Below, piece after piece: positions 5,801 through 14,496 of a stretch of 21,178 nucleotides of DNA (positions are counted from its first letter, which is position 1; each line of letters starts with the position of its first letter). The position numbers were made by a program, and so were the translations under genes. Location of the stretch: assembly GCA_049325575.1 (NCBI GenBank), contig JBMOLK010000040.1, forward strand, positions 1 through 21,178. The letters run 5' to 3'. The notes below the pieces were generated by a model, which made no database searches, was not told where the DNA came from, and saw only the letters and a program-made list of their open reading frames with translations. Source of the DNA: JBMOLK01 sp049325575 (lineage in GTDB: Bacteria > Bacillota > Clostridia > Acetivibrionales > Acetivibrionaceae).

Positions 5801-8188
5801 CTATCTAAGCTCTGCACCAAGGTTGTTCTTGAGCCCGTCAAGGACTTTGGCCATAGCCTTGCTTACATCTTCGTCTGTCAAGGTTCTGTCAGCTGCTCTA
5901 AAAGTTATGGAGTAAGCCACGCTCTTCATACCCTCAGGAACCTGTTTTCCCTTATAGACATCAAAAAGTTTAATATCTTCCAGTATCTTACCTGCTCTTT
6001 GCTTTATTATATCCTCTATCTGTTTTACCATTATCTCATCCTTTACCAGCATAGCAATGTCCCTGGTAACTGCCGGGAATTTCGGAAGTGGTTTGTATTG
6101 TGACTCAAGTAATGCATTTCCTACCAGTGCCTCAATCTCAATAACACCCATATATGTTCTTTCAGGGCCTTCAAATTTCTCTGCAACCTCCGGATGTACT
6201 TCTCCAATGACACCTGCGTACTCACCCTTGATTTTTAAAGCTGCTGTTCTTCCCGGATGGAAAGTAGGATTTGTCTTTTCAGGAACAAAATCATATTCGG
6301 TTATGCCAAGCCTTGAAAGAAGTTCCTCAACTACTCCCTTAAGATCGTAAAAATCAAGATTCCCATACATCCCCAGGGTCAGTACAGGCTTTTCGTAAGG
6401 AAGCTCCTTAATGGGCAAACTCTTGGGAAGATATACGTAAGACATCTCAAAAAGCTTTACCTCTTCAATCCTCCTGTTGTAATTGGTGCTTACAACTTCC
6501 AGCATATCGGGAACTGCAGTTGTCCTCATTATGCTGTAGTCCTCGCCAAGAGGGTTGGAAATAACAACTGCTTTGCGAAGCTCACTATCTTGTGGAAGAT
6601 TAATCCTGTCAAACACCTTAGGGCTTGTAAAAGAATAGGTATAAGTCTCGGATAGACCGCATGAAATCATAGTGTCTTTTATCATATCCTCTATATTTTG
6701 CTTGAAGGTTTTCTTCCCTAAAGTAGCAGCCTTTCCTGATAAAAGTGTGGCCTCGATATTGTTGTACCCATGAAATCTGGCTATTTCTTCTGCCAGGTCT
6801 GCCTCCCTTTCTATATCCGGTCTGAAGCTTGGCACTTTTACTGTAAAGTCCTTATCATTAACATCAAACTCCAAAGCTTTGAAAATATTTATCATATCTC
6901 CTGTTGATACTTTTGTACCTAAAAGCTCATTTATCTTGTCTGGCCTAAACTTAAGTACTCTGGCTTCTTCCTTTTTTACATAACAATCAATTACACCTTT
7001 ACATACAGTACCTGCTTCCAGCAGCTCAACAAGCTCCACAGCTCTATCTAAAGCCGCAACCACATTCTCAACATCAAGTCCCTTTTCAAACCTTCCGGAT
7101 GCCTCAGTTCTTAACCCAAGCTTTTTAGCTGTCAGTCTTACCGATGTGCCGTTAAAGTTTGCAGACTCAAAGAGAATGGTTTTGGTAGCTTCGCTAACCT
7201 CAGAGTTGGCTCCGCCCATAACCCCTGCTACTGCTACAGCCCTGTCTTCATCTGCAATTACCAGCATGGAAGAGTCAAGCTTTCTGTCCTGATCGTCCAG
7301 GGTTTTAATTGTCTCACCGTCTACAGCCCTTCTTACTATTATCTTCTGTCCCTTAAGATCCTTAAGGTCAAACGCATGCATTGGCTGACCGTATTCTAAC
7401 ATCACATAGTTGGTTATATCAACAATATTATTGATAGGTCTTACACCGGCTGCTTTTAGCCTATCCCTCATCCACTTTGGAGAGGGACCGATCTTAACAT
7501 CCTTGACAATTCTGGCCGCATACCTTGGACAAAGGTCACCGTCTTTTATCTCTACCGATGCATAGCCTTTAGCATCATCGCCCTCTTCCCTAAGCTTCCT
7601 GACAGGCTTTTTAAACCCTGTTCCCAAAGTGACCGCCGCTTCTCTGGCAAGTCCGATTATACTTAGACAGTCAGGCCTGTTTGAAGTGATTTCAAACTCA
7701 ACTATAGTTTCATTTAGCCCTAATACCTCTTTAATGTCTTTTCCCAGTTCAAGATTCTGTTCAAGTATGAAAATTCCATGGTCAGGAGCGTCAGGATAAT
7801 CATCCTTGGTAAGGTCCAGTTCCTGAATGGAACACATCATCCCGTTTGACTCCACTCCTCTTAGCTTCCCTTTCGATATCTTTTTCCCTTCCGGAAGGGT
7901 CGCACCCGAGAGAGCAACCGGAATGTAGTCTCCCAGCTGGATATTCTGGGCTCCGGTAACAACCTGGATTACTTCATTTCCTACGTCCACTTTTGTAACC
8001 AGAAGCTTATCCGCATCAGGATGCTTTTCAAGGGATACTATCTTTCCTACTACAACCTTGCTGATTTCTTCTCCCTGTACCTCAAGGCCCTCAACCTTTG
8101 AGCCAGAGAGAGTCATGGCATCAGCAAATTCTTTAGAGGTCACGTTTATATCAACATAGTCTTTAAGCCAATTTATTGGTGCTTTCAT
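5801..8188 (-). CDS. pheT: Phenylalanine--tRNA ligase beta subunit
   Basis: 795 residues from ATG at 8188, the usual length. Together with PheS it forms the alpha2-beta2 enzyme that charges tRNA-Phe. Domains in order are an OB-fold tRNA-binding domain (about 41-148), B3/B4 editing domain (about 215-390, with NIVDITNYVMLEYGQPMHAFD near 254-274), B5 domain (about 410-478), a catalytically inactive class-II-like core (about 490-690), and a C-terminal anticodon-binding ferredoxin-like domain (about 702-795, starting PAVTRDIAMLV). The frame stays open to a TTG at 8209, but that codon sits just ahead of the AAAGGAG that must serve as ribosome site. An ATG at 8197 is only two bases from that site, so 8188 is preferred and matches the family's MKAPxxWLKDYV start. 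Co-transcribed with pheS. Confidence 0.96.
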   Translation of the reverse strand: MKAPINWLKDYVDINVTSKEFADAMTLSGSKVEGLEVQGEEISKVVVGKIVSLEKHPDADKLLVTKVDVGNEVIQVVTGAQNIQLGDYIPVALSGATLPEGKKISKGKLRGVESNGMMCSIQELDLTKDDYPDAPDHGIFILEQNLELGKDIKEVLGLNETIVEFEITSNRPDCLSIIGLAREAAVTLGTGFKKPVRKLREEGDDAKGYASVEIKDGDLCPRYAARIVKDVKIGPSPKWMRDRLKAAGVRPINNIVDITNYVMLEYGQPMHAFDLKDLKGQKIIVRRAVDGETIKTLDDQDRKLDSSMLVIADEDRAVAVAGVMGGANSEVSEATKTILFESANFNGTSVRLTAKKLGLRTEASGRFEKGLDVENVVAALDRAVELVELLEAGTVCKGVIDCYVKKEEARVLKFRPDKINELLGTKVSTGDMINIFKALEFDVNDKDFTVKVPSFRPDIEREADLAEEIARFHGYNNIEATLLSGKAATLGKKTFKQNIEDMIKDTMISCGLSETYTYSFTSPKVFDRINLPQDSELRKAVVISNPLGEDYSIMRTTAVPDMLEVVSTNYNRRIEEVKLFEMSYVYLPKSLPIKELPYEKPVLTLGMYGNLDFYDLKGVVEELLSRLGITEYDFVPEKTNPTFHPGRTAALKIKGEYAGVIGEVHPEVAEKFEGPERTYMGVIEIEALVGNALLESQYKPLPKFPAVTRDIAMLVKDEIMVKQIEDIIKQRAGKILEDIKLFDVYKGKQVPEGMKSVAYSITFRAADRTLTDEDVSKAMAKVLDGLKNNLGAELR

Positions 8189-8218
8189 AATAAGCATTAC
8201 TCCTTTCAAAACAATATG

Positions 8219-9238
8219 TTAAAACTGTCTTAAGAATCTTATATCGTTTTCATATAATAATCTCATGTCATCAATATTAAACCTTCCCATGGCTGTCCTT
8301 TCAACTCCAAGTCCAAAAGCAAAACCACTGTAAACTTCAGGGTCAATACCACATATTTCTAAAACTTTCGGGTGTACCATTCCGGCACCAAGAATCTCTA
8401 TCCACCCCTCGTTCTTGCACACCCTACAGCCTGATCCGCCACAGGTCCAGCATGAAACGTCAACCTCGGCACTGGGCTCGGTAAAGGGGAAATGATGGGG
8501 TCTTAACCTTATATCAGTTTTTTCTCCAAACAGACTTTTAGCAAAAACTTTTAGAGTTCCTATCAAGTCCCCCATTGTAACGCCTTTATCCACCACAAGT
8601 CCTTCAACCTGGTGAAATATTGGTGAATGTGTGGCGTCAACTGCATCAGAGCGATAAACACGTCCAGGACAGATAATCTTTATAGGAGGTTTTTTATTTT
8701 CCATTACCCTTATCTGAACAGGAGATGTCTGAGTTCTAAGGAGTATATTCTCACTTATATAAAATGTATCCTGTACATCTCTTGCAGGATGGTTCTTGGG
8801 AATGTTTAAAGCTTCGAAATTATAATAGTCAAGCTCAACTTCAGGGCCCTCTGCAATTTCATATCCCATTCCGATAAAGACTTCTTTAATTTCATCAAGA
8901 ACAATACTTAGAGGATGCTTTTTACCGAGAATCTTTCTTTTTCCCGGCATAGTAACATCAATAACTTCCTTTTCAAGCTTCATGCCTCTTTCTTTTTTTG
9001 TAAGCTCGTTCTTAACTTCATCCATTCTGCTCTCAAGTGAAGCTCTGACCTCGTTTGCAAGCTGTCCAACAACGGGTCTTTCTTCTGGTGAAAGTGATCC
9101 CATGCCTCTTAATACTGAGGTAAGCTCGCCTTTCTTTCCAAGGTATTTGACTCTTATATTCTCCAACTCCGTAATAGTAGTAACAGTAGAAAGCTCTTTT
9201 TCTGCCTGCACTTTAATACTGTCCAGTTGATCCTTCAT
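8219..9238 (-). CDS. pheS: Phenylalanine--tRNA ligase alpha subunit
   Basis: 339 residues, the catalytic subunit. The N-terminal 90 residues form the tRNA-contacting coiled coil. Class II motif 2 is seen around RPHHFPFTEPSAEVDV (246-261) and motif 3 around GFAFGLGVERTAMGRF (305-320). The substrate-site segment YRSDAVDATHSPIFHQ (195-210) is typical of PheS. Four cysteines, C263, C266, C271 and C274 (CWTCGGSGCRVC), form a probable zinc knuckle, a variant known in many bacterial PheS proteins. AAGGAGG (9249-9255) sets the ATG start. Expression is governed by the T-box leader directly upstream. pheT follows after 30 bases. Confidence 0.97.
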   Translation of the reverse strand: MKDQLDSIKVQAEKELSTVTTITELENIRVKYLGKKGELTSVLRGMGSLSPEERPVVGQLANEVRASLESRMDEVKNELTKKERGMKLEKEVIDVTMPGKRKILGKKHPLSIVLDEIKEVFIGMGYEIAEGPEVELDYYNFEALNIPKNHPARDVQDTFYISENILLRTQTSPVQIRVMENKKPPIKIICPGRVYRSDAVDATHSPIFHQVEGLVVDKGVTMGDLIGTLKVFAKSLFGEKTDIRLRPHHFPFTEPSAEVDVSCWTCGGSGCRVCKNEGWIEILGAGMVHPKVLEICGIDPEVYSGFAFGLGVERTAMGRFNIDDMRLLYENDIRFLRQF

Positions 9239-9287
9239 GCTCTAAATTCCTCCTTATATTAATTTCTTTTACCTTTTACGATAACAT

Positions 9288-9319
9288 AAAAAACCTCCGT
9301 CCCTCAAAAGGGACGAAGG
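9288..9319 (-). terminator. Regulatory terminator of the T-box leader
   Basis: On the minus strand, CCTTCGTCCC (9310-9319) pairs with GGGACGGAGG (9294-9303) around a TTTTGA loop, with one wobble. TTTTTT (9288-9293) follows. The antiterminator at 9332-9345 lies just upstream, as T-box switching requires. Confidence 0.92.
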
Positions 9320-9556
9320 CTATCTAATCTCCGCGGTACCACCCAGTTTTTTACATACTATTAAAGTATATAAACACTCGCCACAAATAACGGTTGTAAT
9401 CCGGCACCCCCTACTTATCATCTGAATGTTCAGGGTGCAGCTCAAGAGGGAACTTCAATGATTTGCTTTGATAAAGACACTTTCAGCCTCTGGTATCTTC
9501 TCTCTTATATCAGCTAGCCATTTACTCTCTCTGTCATTGCCTTTATATTATAATTT
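9288..9556 (-). ncRNA. T-box leader, phenylalanine-specific, upstream of pheST
   Basis: Read on the minus strand. The conserved antiterminator sequence TGGGTGGTACCGCG (9332-9345) is present, preceded by a long stem I region (about 9440-9540). The specifier loop can be drawn between an AGTAA strand and GAAG-TTC-C, which places TTC (Phe) at 9450-9452, in agreement with the downstream pheST. The competing terminator follows. Such leaders read through when uncharged tRNA-Phe pairs with the specifier and the T-box bulge. The 5' end is estimated from the promoter. Confidence 0.95.
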
Positions 9557-9562
9557 TCATAA

Positions 9563-9591
9563 ATTATAGCATAAATCCAGTGTGTATACAA
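9563..9591 (-). promoter_or_regulatory. Promoter of the pheST T-box transcript
   Basis: Minus strand: TATAAT (9563-9568) preceded by TGC, an extended -10, and 17 bp from a weak -35, TTGTAT (9586-9591). Initiation near 9556 would place stem I right at the 5' end of the transcript. Confidence 0.65.
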
Positions 9592-9649
9592 TGCCGATTT
9601 AATATTTAAAATATATTATGCGCTTAAGACTTAATTTGATCATTTAGTA

Positions 9650-10423
9650 TTAGTATTCCCATATCCTCATATTTCCTATCTCATCTTCTGCAATAATACC
9701 CTTTTTTATACTTTCCCTCTTAAGTTCATCATAAAATATAGCATAAGATGCCATCATATACGGTATCGTAATAATAAAACCGATAGAAAAGGATATTAAT
9801 GAAAAAATGATCCATCCTATAAAGCTCAAGTTAAGTAAAAAGAACTTTTTTCTATGATCTTTCATCATTTTCTCACTAAGTACTACAGCTTCCCTAATAT
9901 CTATAGAGGGCTTGTCAGCAAGTATAAAAAAGCTCATACTCATGTCAATCATCTTTATAATACCTGGCACAACTAATAAAAGTGACCAGACTAAAGTCAA
10001 TAACGTAACCCATATGAACAAGGCTGCAGATTTAAGAAAATACTTAAACCCGTATAATACAGCTGCAATCTTTACCTGATAAGGGTTCTGCATATTTTCA
10101 AGGTTTATTTTAAACTTTTTGCTTTTTTTGTCTACACCTGATTCAGCTAGAAAACCAATTGATACTAACCGTTGAATAAATGTTTGATCCTTTTTCTTGG
10201 AAGGCTCCTTTTCCATCCTTACTACTGCTAGAATATAGATGACCATTCCCAGGAATATGGGGCCTTCAAGTATAAATAAAACTTGCATTCCAATGAACCT
10301 TAAACCCATAAGCAACGCAAGATGCAAAGCCATAAAAGTGACCATTAGAACTGCAATATTAAATCCGTTACCGCTTAAATGAAAACGAGCCTTTCTTTTT
10401 ATCTTATTTATAGATAGATCCAT
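9650..10423 (-). CDS. DUF975 family integral membrane protein
   Basis: 257 residues. The second half carries the DUF975 pattern: LLLVVPGIIKMIDMSMSF (148-165), ILADKPSIDIREAV (167-180), then MMKDHRKKFFLLNLSFIGW (186-204) and IPYMMASYAIFYDEL (220-234). About five membrane segments are visible (21-43, 47-68, 120-152, 195-222 and around). A polar stretch of about 35 residues rich in Lys (70-105) interrupts the hydrophobic part. The family has no established function. GGAGG six bases upstream of ATG supports the start. It is separated from the pheST promoter by about 60 bases and is not obviously linked to it. Confidence 0.85.
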   Translation of the reverse strand: MDLSINKIKRKARFHLSGNGFNIAVLMVTFMALHLALLMGLRFIGMQVLFILEGPIFLGMVIYILAVVRMEKEPSKKKDQTFIQRLVSIGFLAESGVDKKSKKFKINLENMQNPYQVKIAAVLYGFKYFLKSAALFIWVTLLTLVWSLLLVVPGIIKMIDMSMSFFILADKPSIDIREAVVLSEKMMKDHRKKFFLLNLSFIGWIIFSLISFSIGFIITIPYMMASYAIFYDELKRESIKKGIIAEDEIGNMRIWEY

Positions 10424-10579
10424 CTCAAACCTCCGTAATTACTATATGTCATTAAATCCGCCCTTTTAGCACCACTTATTTTATCATACTTTTTTATATA
10501 ATACCATCACCAAAAACAGTACTTTTGTACCTTTAAACCAAAAACCTTATATGTTGCAATTATATTACGGGATATAACC

Positions 10580-10610
10580 AAGAGGTGAAAATATGGATAT
10601 AGATGTTTGA
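10580..10610 (+). other. Ribosome-site-like sequence with a five-codon ORF; possible gene remnant
   Basis: AAGAGGTGA (10580-10588) precedes ATG (10593), but the frame closes after five codons (M-D-I-D-V, stop 10608-10610). It could be the fossil start of a lost gene or a leader peptide for the hairpin that follows. Apart from this and the hairpin, 10424-10789 (366 bases) holds nothing recognisable. Confidence 0.25.
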
Positions 10611-10630
10611 TAATCAATTATATAAGTGAA

Positions 10631-10659
10631 CTGCTGTGGATAGTAAATATCCGCAGCAG
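10631..10659. other. Strong hairpin in the intergenic region before dapL's 3' end
   Basis: CTGCTGTGGATA (10631-10642) pairs with TATCCGCAGCAG (10648-10659), one G-T wobble, loop GTAAA. No T-run follows on the plus strand, so it is not a canonical terminator there. On the minus strand the following bases are moderately T-rich, so it might end a transcript running leftwards. Confidence 0.5.
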
Positions 10660-10789
10660 CCTGATATTATTTGACAAAGTACTCTAGTGCTTTTTAATAT
10701 TACAAATTTCTAGTCTTTCACAATGTTATAAATGCACTTCCTATGTTTGTGCCTCGCATGCTCTAGAAAAGAATTACCGTTACGAGGCT

Positions 10790-11956
10790 CTAGAACTGCA
10801 AACCAAGCTTATCTATCCTATCAAAGGCTTCTTTTAATCTTTTCTCATTTATTGTAAGAGAGATCCTTATATAACCTTCACCATATTCACCGTAACCGTT
10901 TCCAGGGGCAACTACTACTCCTGTATTTTCAAGAAGCATGGATGTAAAGCTTTTGGAAGTAAAACCTTTAGGAACTTTTATCCAAATGTAAAATGCTCCC
11001 TTTGGAATTTCAAATTCAAACCCTAACTTCGAGAGCTCTGCCATAGCTATATCTCTTCTCTTCTTATATATATTCCTCATATCTTCAACAAACTTATCAC
11101 CCTTCTCAAGGGCCTCTATTCCTGCAGCCTGAATTGCTGTAAACACACCCGAGTCTATGTTGTTTTTCATCTTCTTGAGCTTTGATATGGCTTCCTTGTT
11201 TCCAACTGCAAATCCCAATCTCCATCCGGTCATATTATAAGACTTGGAAAAAGAGTGGAATTCTACTGCTATATCCATGGCATCTTTAGCCTGCAAAATA
11301 CTTGGAGCTACTATTCCGTCATAAGTGAACTCTGCGTATGCATTATCATTGCATACAACAATGTCATGCTTCAAGCCAAAGTCCACAACTTTTTGGTATT
11401 GATCCAAATCCGCTACAGCGCCGGTAGGATTATTAGGGTAATTAACAAAAAGTATCTTGCTCCTTTTAGTCACTTCTTTAGGAATTATGGAAAGATCCGG
11501 GAAAAAACCATTCTCCTTAATCAGCGGCATAGGATAAGGAACTCCACCGGTTAGAGCTGATGCAAGCTCGTAAACAGGATATTGAGGGTCTGGAACAAGA
11601 GTAAAGTCTCCCTCATTCACCAATGCAAAGAAAATATGTGCTATTCCTTCCTTGGAACCTAGAAGAGCAACAATTTCGGTTTCCGGATCAAGGCTTACTC
11701 CAAACCTTCTCTTATAGTATTCTGCAACTGCTTCCCTGAACTCTATAGAACCGTCATACTCAGGATATGAATGATATATAGGATTTTTAACTGCTTCTGT
11801 CATTTTCTGCACCACAAAGCCGGGAGTAGGTATATCAGGATCTCCTATCCCCAGGTTTATGACATCCACTCCTTTAGCCAATGCCTTCTTAATATTATCT
11901 TCAATTTCTACAAACAGATAGGGTGGTGCATTATCAAGACGTCTCGCCTGTTTCAT
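10790..11956 (-). CDS. dapL: LL-diaminopimelate aminotransferase
   Basis: 388 residues, a fold-type I PLP aminotransferase. The likely reaction is tetrahydrodipicolinate plus glutamate to LL-diaminopimelate and 2-oxoglutarate, a one-step bypass in lysine and peptidoglycan synthesis. Landmarks are the N-terminal NLGIGDPDIPTP (34-45), YPNNPTG (173-179), DNAYAEF (204-210), the PLP-binding K238 in HSFSKSYNMTGWRLGF (234-249), and a C-terminal substrate Arg in YIRIS (362-366). The start is supported by GGAGG nine bases from ATG. The sequence resembles the diverged DapL2 group described from clostridia. Related class I aminotransferases share much of this pattern, so the substrate is the less certain part. 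No other lysine genes adjoin it. Confidence 0.82.
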   Translation of the reverse strand: MKQARRLDNAPPYLFVEIEDNIKKALAKGVDVINLGIGDPDIPTPGFVVQKMTEAVKNPIYHSYPEYDGSIEFREAVAEYYKRRFGVSLDPETEIVALLGSKEGIAHIFFALVNEGDFTLVPDPQYPVYELASALTGGVPYPMPLIKENGFFPDLSIIPKEVTKRSKILFVNYPNNPTGAVADLDQYQKVVDFGLKHDIVVCNDNAYAEFTYDGIVAPSILQAKDAMDIAVEFHSFSKSYNMTGWRLGFAVGNKEAISKLKKMKNNIDSGVFTAIQAAGIEALEKGDKFVEDMRNIYKKRRDIAMAELSKLGFEFEIPKGAFYIWIKVPKGFTSKSFTSMLLENTGVVVAPGNGYGEYGEGYIRISLTINEKRLKEAFDRIDKLGLQF

Positions 11957-12093
11957 ACTATTCTGCCTCCATAATTAATTTATTATGTTCTGTTATAAAG
12001 CATATGTAGCTTTCTTGTACTATTTTCTTAAATGTTTCTAATAATAGTATTGAAAATGTTCTCCATAATTTATCCGCTGCCAATATATTGATT

Positions 12094-12990
12094 CTACGAT
12101 ATGAAGAAGCTGTACCTTTTTCTAAACTCGCTAGGAGAAATATTCAGCCTTTTCTTGAAGGTATAGCTAAAATACGGAATGTTTTCATAGCCGCACTTAA
12201 GTGCAATGTCATAAATCGTCAGATCTGTCCTTATAAGAAGCTCTTTTGCCTTATCAACCCTTACCTTGGTAACATACTCGTTAGGTGTAATACCTAAAGT
12301 CTCAGTAAAAACCTTGTGAAAATATGTTGAACTTAAATTTGCAATTTCCGATAATTTATTTAGTGAGATTTTATTTCCATAGTTTTTTTCTATATATTCT
12401 GTTACTCTCTTTAGAGGGGCATAGTAAGATGTAGCAATATTGCTTTTACCGGTCAAAGGATTCTTGACATCTTCATAAAGTTCGTACAGAATACGTAAAA
12501 CATTTGACTTCAGCATCAAACTGGAACATTGCTGTGCTTTTATAAATTCCTTTAATACAGCATCAAAAAGCTCATTATATTTTTCATAGAAGGGTGGATG
12601 AAACACAGCGGGAATTATGTCAATAATGGGATTTAAATAGTATGCCTGAAATTGCTGTACTTCATCAAAGTCGTAGGTAAGGGGATTTTTCCCTGTATTG
12701 CCTAAAAGATCAAAACATATCAGGTAACAGCAGTAAGGCATGGTTCCCTGGGTGTATTGTCCCGGCCTTCTAAATACAATATCACCTTTATTTATTGTAT
12801 AATTCTTGTCATCAATTATCATAGAACCTTTGCTGTATGTAAAAAATTCCAGTTCGTAATCATATACATAACGCTCCTTGAGCTTGAATCCTTCCGGAAG
12901 ATTCATCCCTTGAGTAAAAAGATAACTTTTTAAAACCTTGGGAGAAAAGTCTTCTGTTAGAATGCTTTCTTTATTAACATCAACGTTCAT
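12094..12990 (-). CDS. AraC-family transcriptional regulator, divergent from bglA
   Basis: 298 residues. The N-terminal half (about 35-95) has the cupin-like sensor pattern (SKGSMIIDDKNYTINKGDIVFRRPGQ). The C-terminal 100 residues carry two helix-turn-helix motifs: KISLNKLSEIANLSSTYFHKVF (207-228) and LTIYDIALKCGYENIPYFSYTFKK (257-280), followed by the family P-S-E-F-R-K-R ending. Regulators of this type often bind a sugar through the cupin and control the adjacent gene. It is divergently arranged with bglA and separated by 136 bases, so control of bglA is likely but inferred. AAGAGGTGA (12998-13006) is the ribosome site. A 7-bp inverted repeat overlaps it, which could allow autoregulation. 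Confidence 0.9.
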   Translation of the reverse strand: MNVDVNKESILTEDFSPKVLKSYLFTQGMNLPEGFKLKERYVYDYELEFFTYSKGSMIIDDKNYTINKGDIVFRRPGQYTQGTMPYCCYLICFDLLGNTGKNPLTYDFDEVQQFQAYYLNPIIDIIPAVFHPPFYEKYNELFDAVLKEFIKAQQCSSLMLKSNVLRILYELYEDVKNPLTGKSNIATSYYAPLKRVTEYIEKNYGNKISLNKLSEIANLSSTYFHKVFTETLGITPNEYVTKVRVDKAKELLIRTDLTIYDIALKCGYENIPYFSYTFKKRLNISPSEFRKRYSFFIS

Positions 12991-13002
12991 ACAAAACTCA
13001 CC

Positions 13003-13025
13003 TCTTATGATATAATAACATAAGA
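13003..13025. promoter_or_regulatory. Candidate operator between the AraC-type gene and bglA
   Basis: TCTTATG (13003-13009) and CATAAGA (13019-13025) form a perfect inverted repeat with a 9-bp AT spacer. It overlaps the regulator's ribosome site. No footprint-like second copy was seen near the bglA promoter. Confidence 0.3.
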
Positions 13026-13052
13026 TTTTGAAAGAATAAATAATATTCTAAA

Positions 13053-13081
13053 TGGTAATACAATGTTCTCTGGATTATAAT
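13053..13081 (+). promoter_or_regulatory. Candidate bglA promoter
   Basis: A perfect TATAAT (13076-13081) has only a poor -35 (TGGTAA, 13053-13058) at 17 bp. A weak -35 would suit an activator-dependent promoter. It is 45 bases upstream of the bglA start. Confidence 0.35.
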
Positions 13082-13126
13082 AATAAAATATCGAAAGCCT
13101 ACTATACTACTAAGGAAGTGATAACT

Positions 13127-14467
13127 ATGCCAAAAATAGGATTTCCAAGGGACTTCATCTGGGGTGCTGCAACGGCGGCATATCAAATTGAAGGCGCATA
13201 TAATCAGGATGGAAAAGGTGAATCTATCTGGGACCGGTTTTGTCATACACCGGGAAATGTAGAAAACGGGGATACAGGTGATATAGCCTGCGACCACTAC
13301 AACCGCCTTGAAGAAGATATCAGGCTGATGAAAGAACTGGGCATTAAATCTTACAGATACTCAATCTCCTGGCCTAGAATATTGCCGGAGGGTAAAGGCA
13401 AACTAAATCAGAAGGGGATGGATTTTTATAAAAGACTTACAAACCTGCTCCTTGAAAATGAAATAGAACCCTTAATTACACTTTATCACTGGGACTTACC
13501 GCAGAAGCTGCAGGATATAGGCGGATGGGCCAACCGTGATGTAACCGATTATTTCACAAATTATGCTGAGGTTGTTTTTAATAACCTTGGTGATATTGTT
13601 CCGTACTGGGTTACCATTAATGAGCCCTGGGTTGTGGCATTCCTTGGAAACATGTTTGGAAGTCATGCACCGGGAATCAAAGATTTGAAAACAGCACTGG
13701 ATGTTTCACACAACCTTATGCTTTCGCACGGTAAGGCTGTAAAACTATACAGAGAAATGAACCAGAAAGGAAAGATCAGCATAGCATTGAATTTTTCAAC
13801 CAAATATCCTGCTTCTCAAAAGGAAGAAGATATCAAAGCTGCAAGACTTTCTGACGGAGGGCTTAACAGGTGGTTTCTGGATCCCATATTCAAAGGATAC
13901 TATCCCGAGGATGTACTGGAACTCTACTCTAAAAGGGGAGTGACACATACTTTCCCAATGGAAGACCTGAAAGTGATAAGCCAGCCCATGGACTTTCTAG
14001 CCTTTAACTACTATTCTTCGGAGTTTGTAAAACACGATCCGGACATTGGGTTTTCAGGTATCAACAATGAACTTGACAGCTTTGAAAAAACCGAGATGGG
14101 TTGGATTGTTTACCCTCAGGGCTTATATGATCTCATTACCCGCCTTGGCAGGGACTATGGAAAAATAGATTTGATCATAAGTGAAAATGGGGCAGCTTTC
14201 AAGGATTTTATAAATAGTGATGGTACTATAGACGACCACAGGAGAACCAATTATATAAAAGAGCATCTAACACAAGTTCACAGGGCTATTGAAAGCGGAA
14301 TTAATTTAAAGGGTTATTACCTATGGTCATTAATGGATAACTTTGAATGGGCCTTTGGCTACTCGAAAAGATTCGGTCTTATACATGTTGATTACGAAAC
14401 CCTTAAGCGAACTATAAAAAACAGCGGACACTGGTATAAAGAGGTAATCAGGAATAACGGATTCTAA
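13127..14467 (+). CDS. bglA: GH1 beta-glucosidase
   Basis: 446 residues, close to the 448 of A. thermocellum BglA, which it strongly resembles. It hydrolyses cellobiose and short cellodextrins to glucose. There is no signal peptide, so the enzyme is cytoplasmic. The N-terminal GH1 signature FIWGAATAAYQIEGAY is at 10-25. The acid/base E166 is in TINEPW, and the nucleophile E353 is in ISENGAA. The aglycone/substrate segment YLWSLMDNFEWAFGY is at 398-412. The open frame extends upstream to 13052, but ATG at 13127 has AAGGAAGTG (13112-13120) at proper distance and matches the family start MxKIxFPxDFIWG, so it is chosen. No transporter gene adjoins it. It is followed by a strong hairpin. Confidence 0.96.
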   Translation: MPKIGFPRDFIWGAATAAYQIEGAYNQDGKGESIWDRFCHTPGNVENGDTGDIACDHYNRLEEDIRLMKELGIKSYRYSISWPRILPEGKGKLNQKGMDFYKRLTNLLLENEIEPLITLYHWDLPQKLQDIGGWANRDVTDYFTNYAEVVFNNLGDIVPYWVTINEPWVVAFLGNMFGSHAPGIKDLKTALDVSHNLMLSHGKAVKLYREMNQKGKISIALNFSTKYPASQKEEDIKAARLSDGGLNRWFLDPIFKGYYPEDVLELYSKRGVTHTFPMEDLKVISQPMDFLAFNYYSSEFVKHDPDIGFSGINNELDSFEKTEMGWIVYPQGLYDLITRLGRDYGKIDLIISENGAAFKDFINSDGTIDDHRRTNYIKEHLTQVHRAIESGINLKGYYLWSLMDNFEWAFGYSKRFGLIHVDYETLKRTIKNSGHWYKEVIRNNGF

Positions 14468-14496
14468 ACCGGTTATCTATAAAACCTGTCATAATA

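Noticed and set aside
6057..6350. 97-codon plus-strand frame opposite pheT
   Set aside because: It lies wholly within the highly conserved pheT, lacks a ribosome site and reads as low-complexity shadow sequence.
10751..10795. GCCTCG/CGAGGC inverted pair and a GCTCTAGAA direct repeat after dapL
   Set aside because: A six-base stem with a 26-base loop and no T-run is not a credible terminator, and nine-base repeats this close can arise by chance.
12998..13297. 99-codon minus-strand frame overlapping the bglA start
   Set aside because: It overlaps the conserved bglA N-terminus and the AraC/bglA promoter region, and has no ribosome site.
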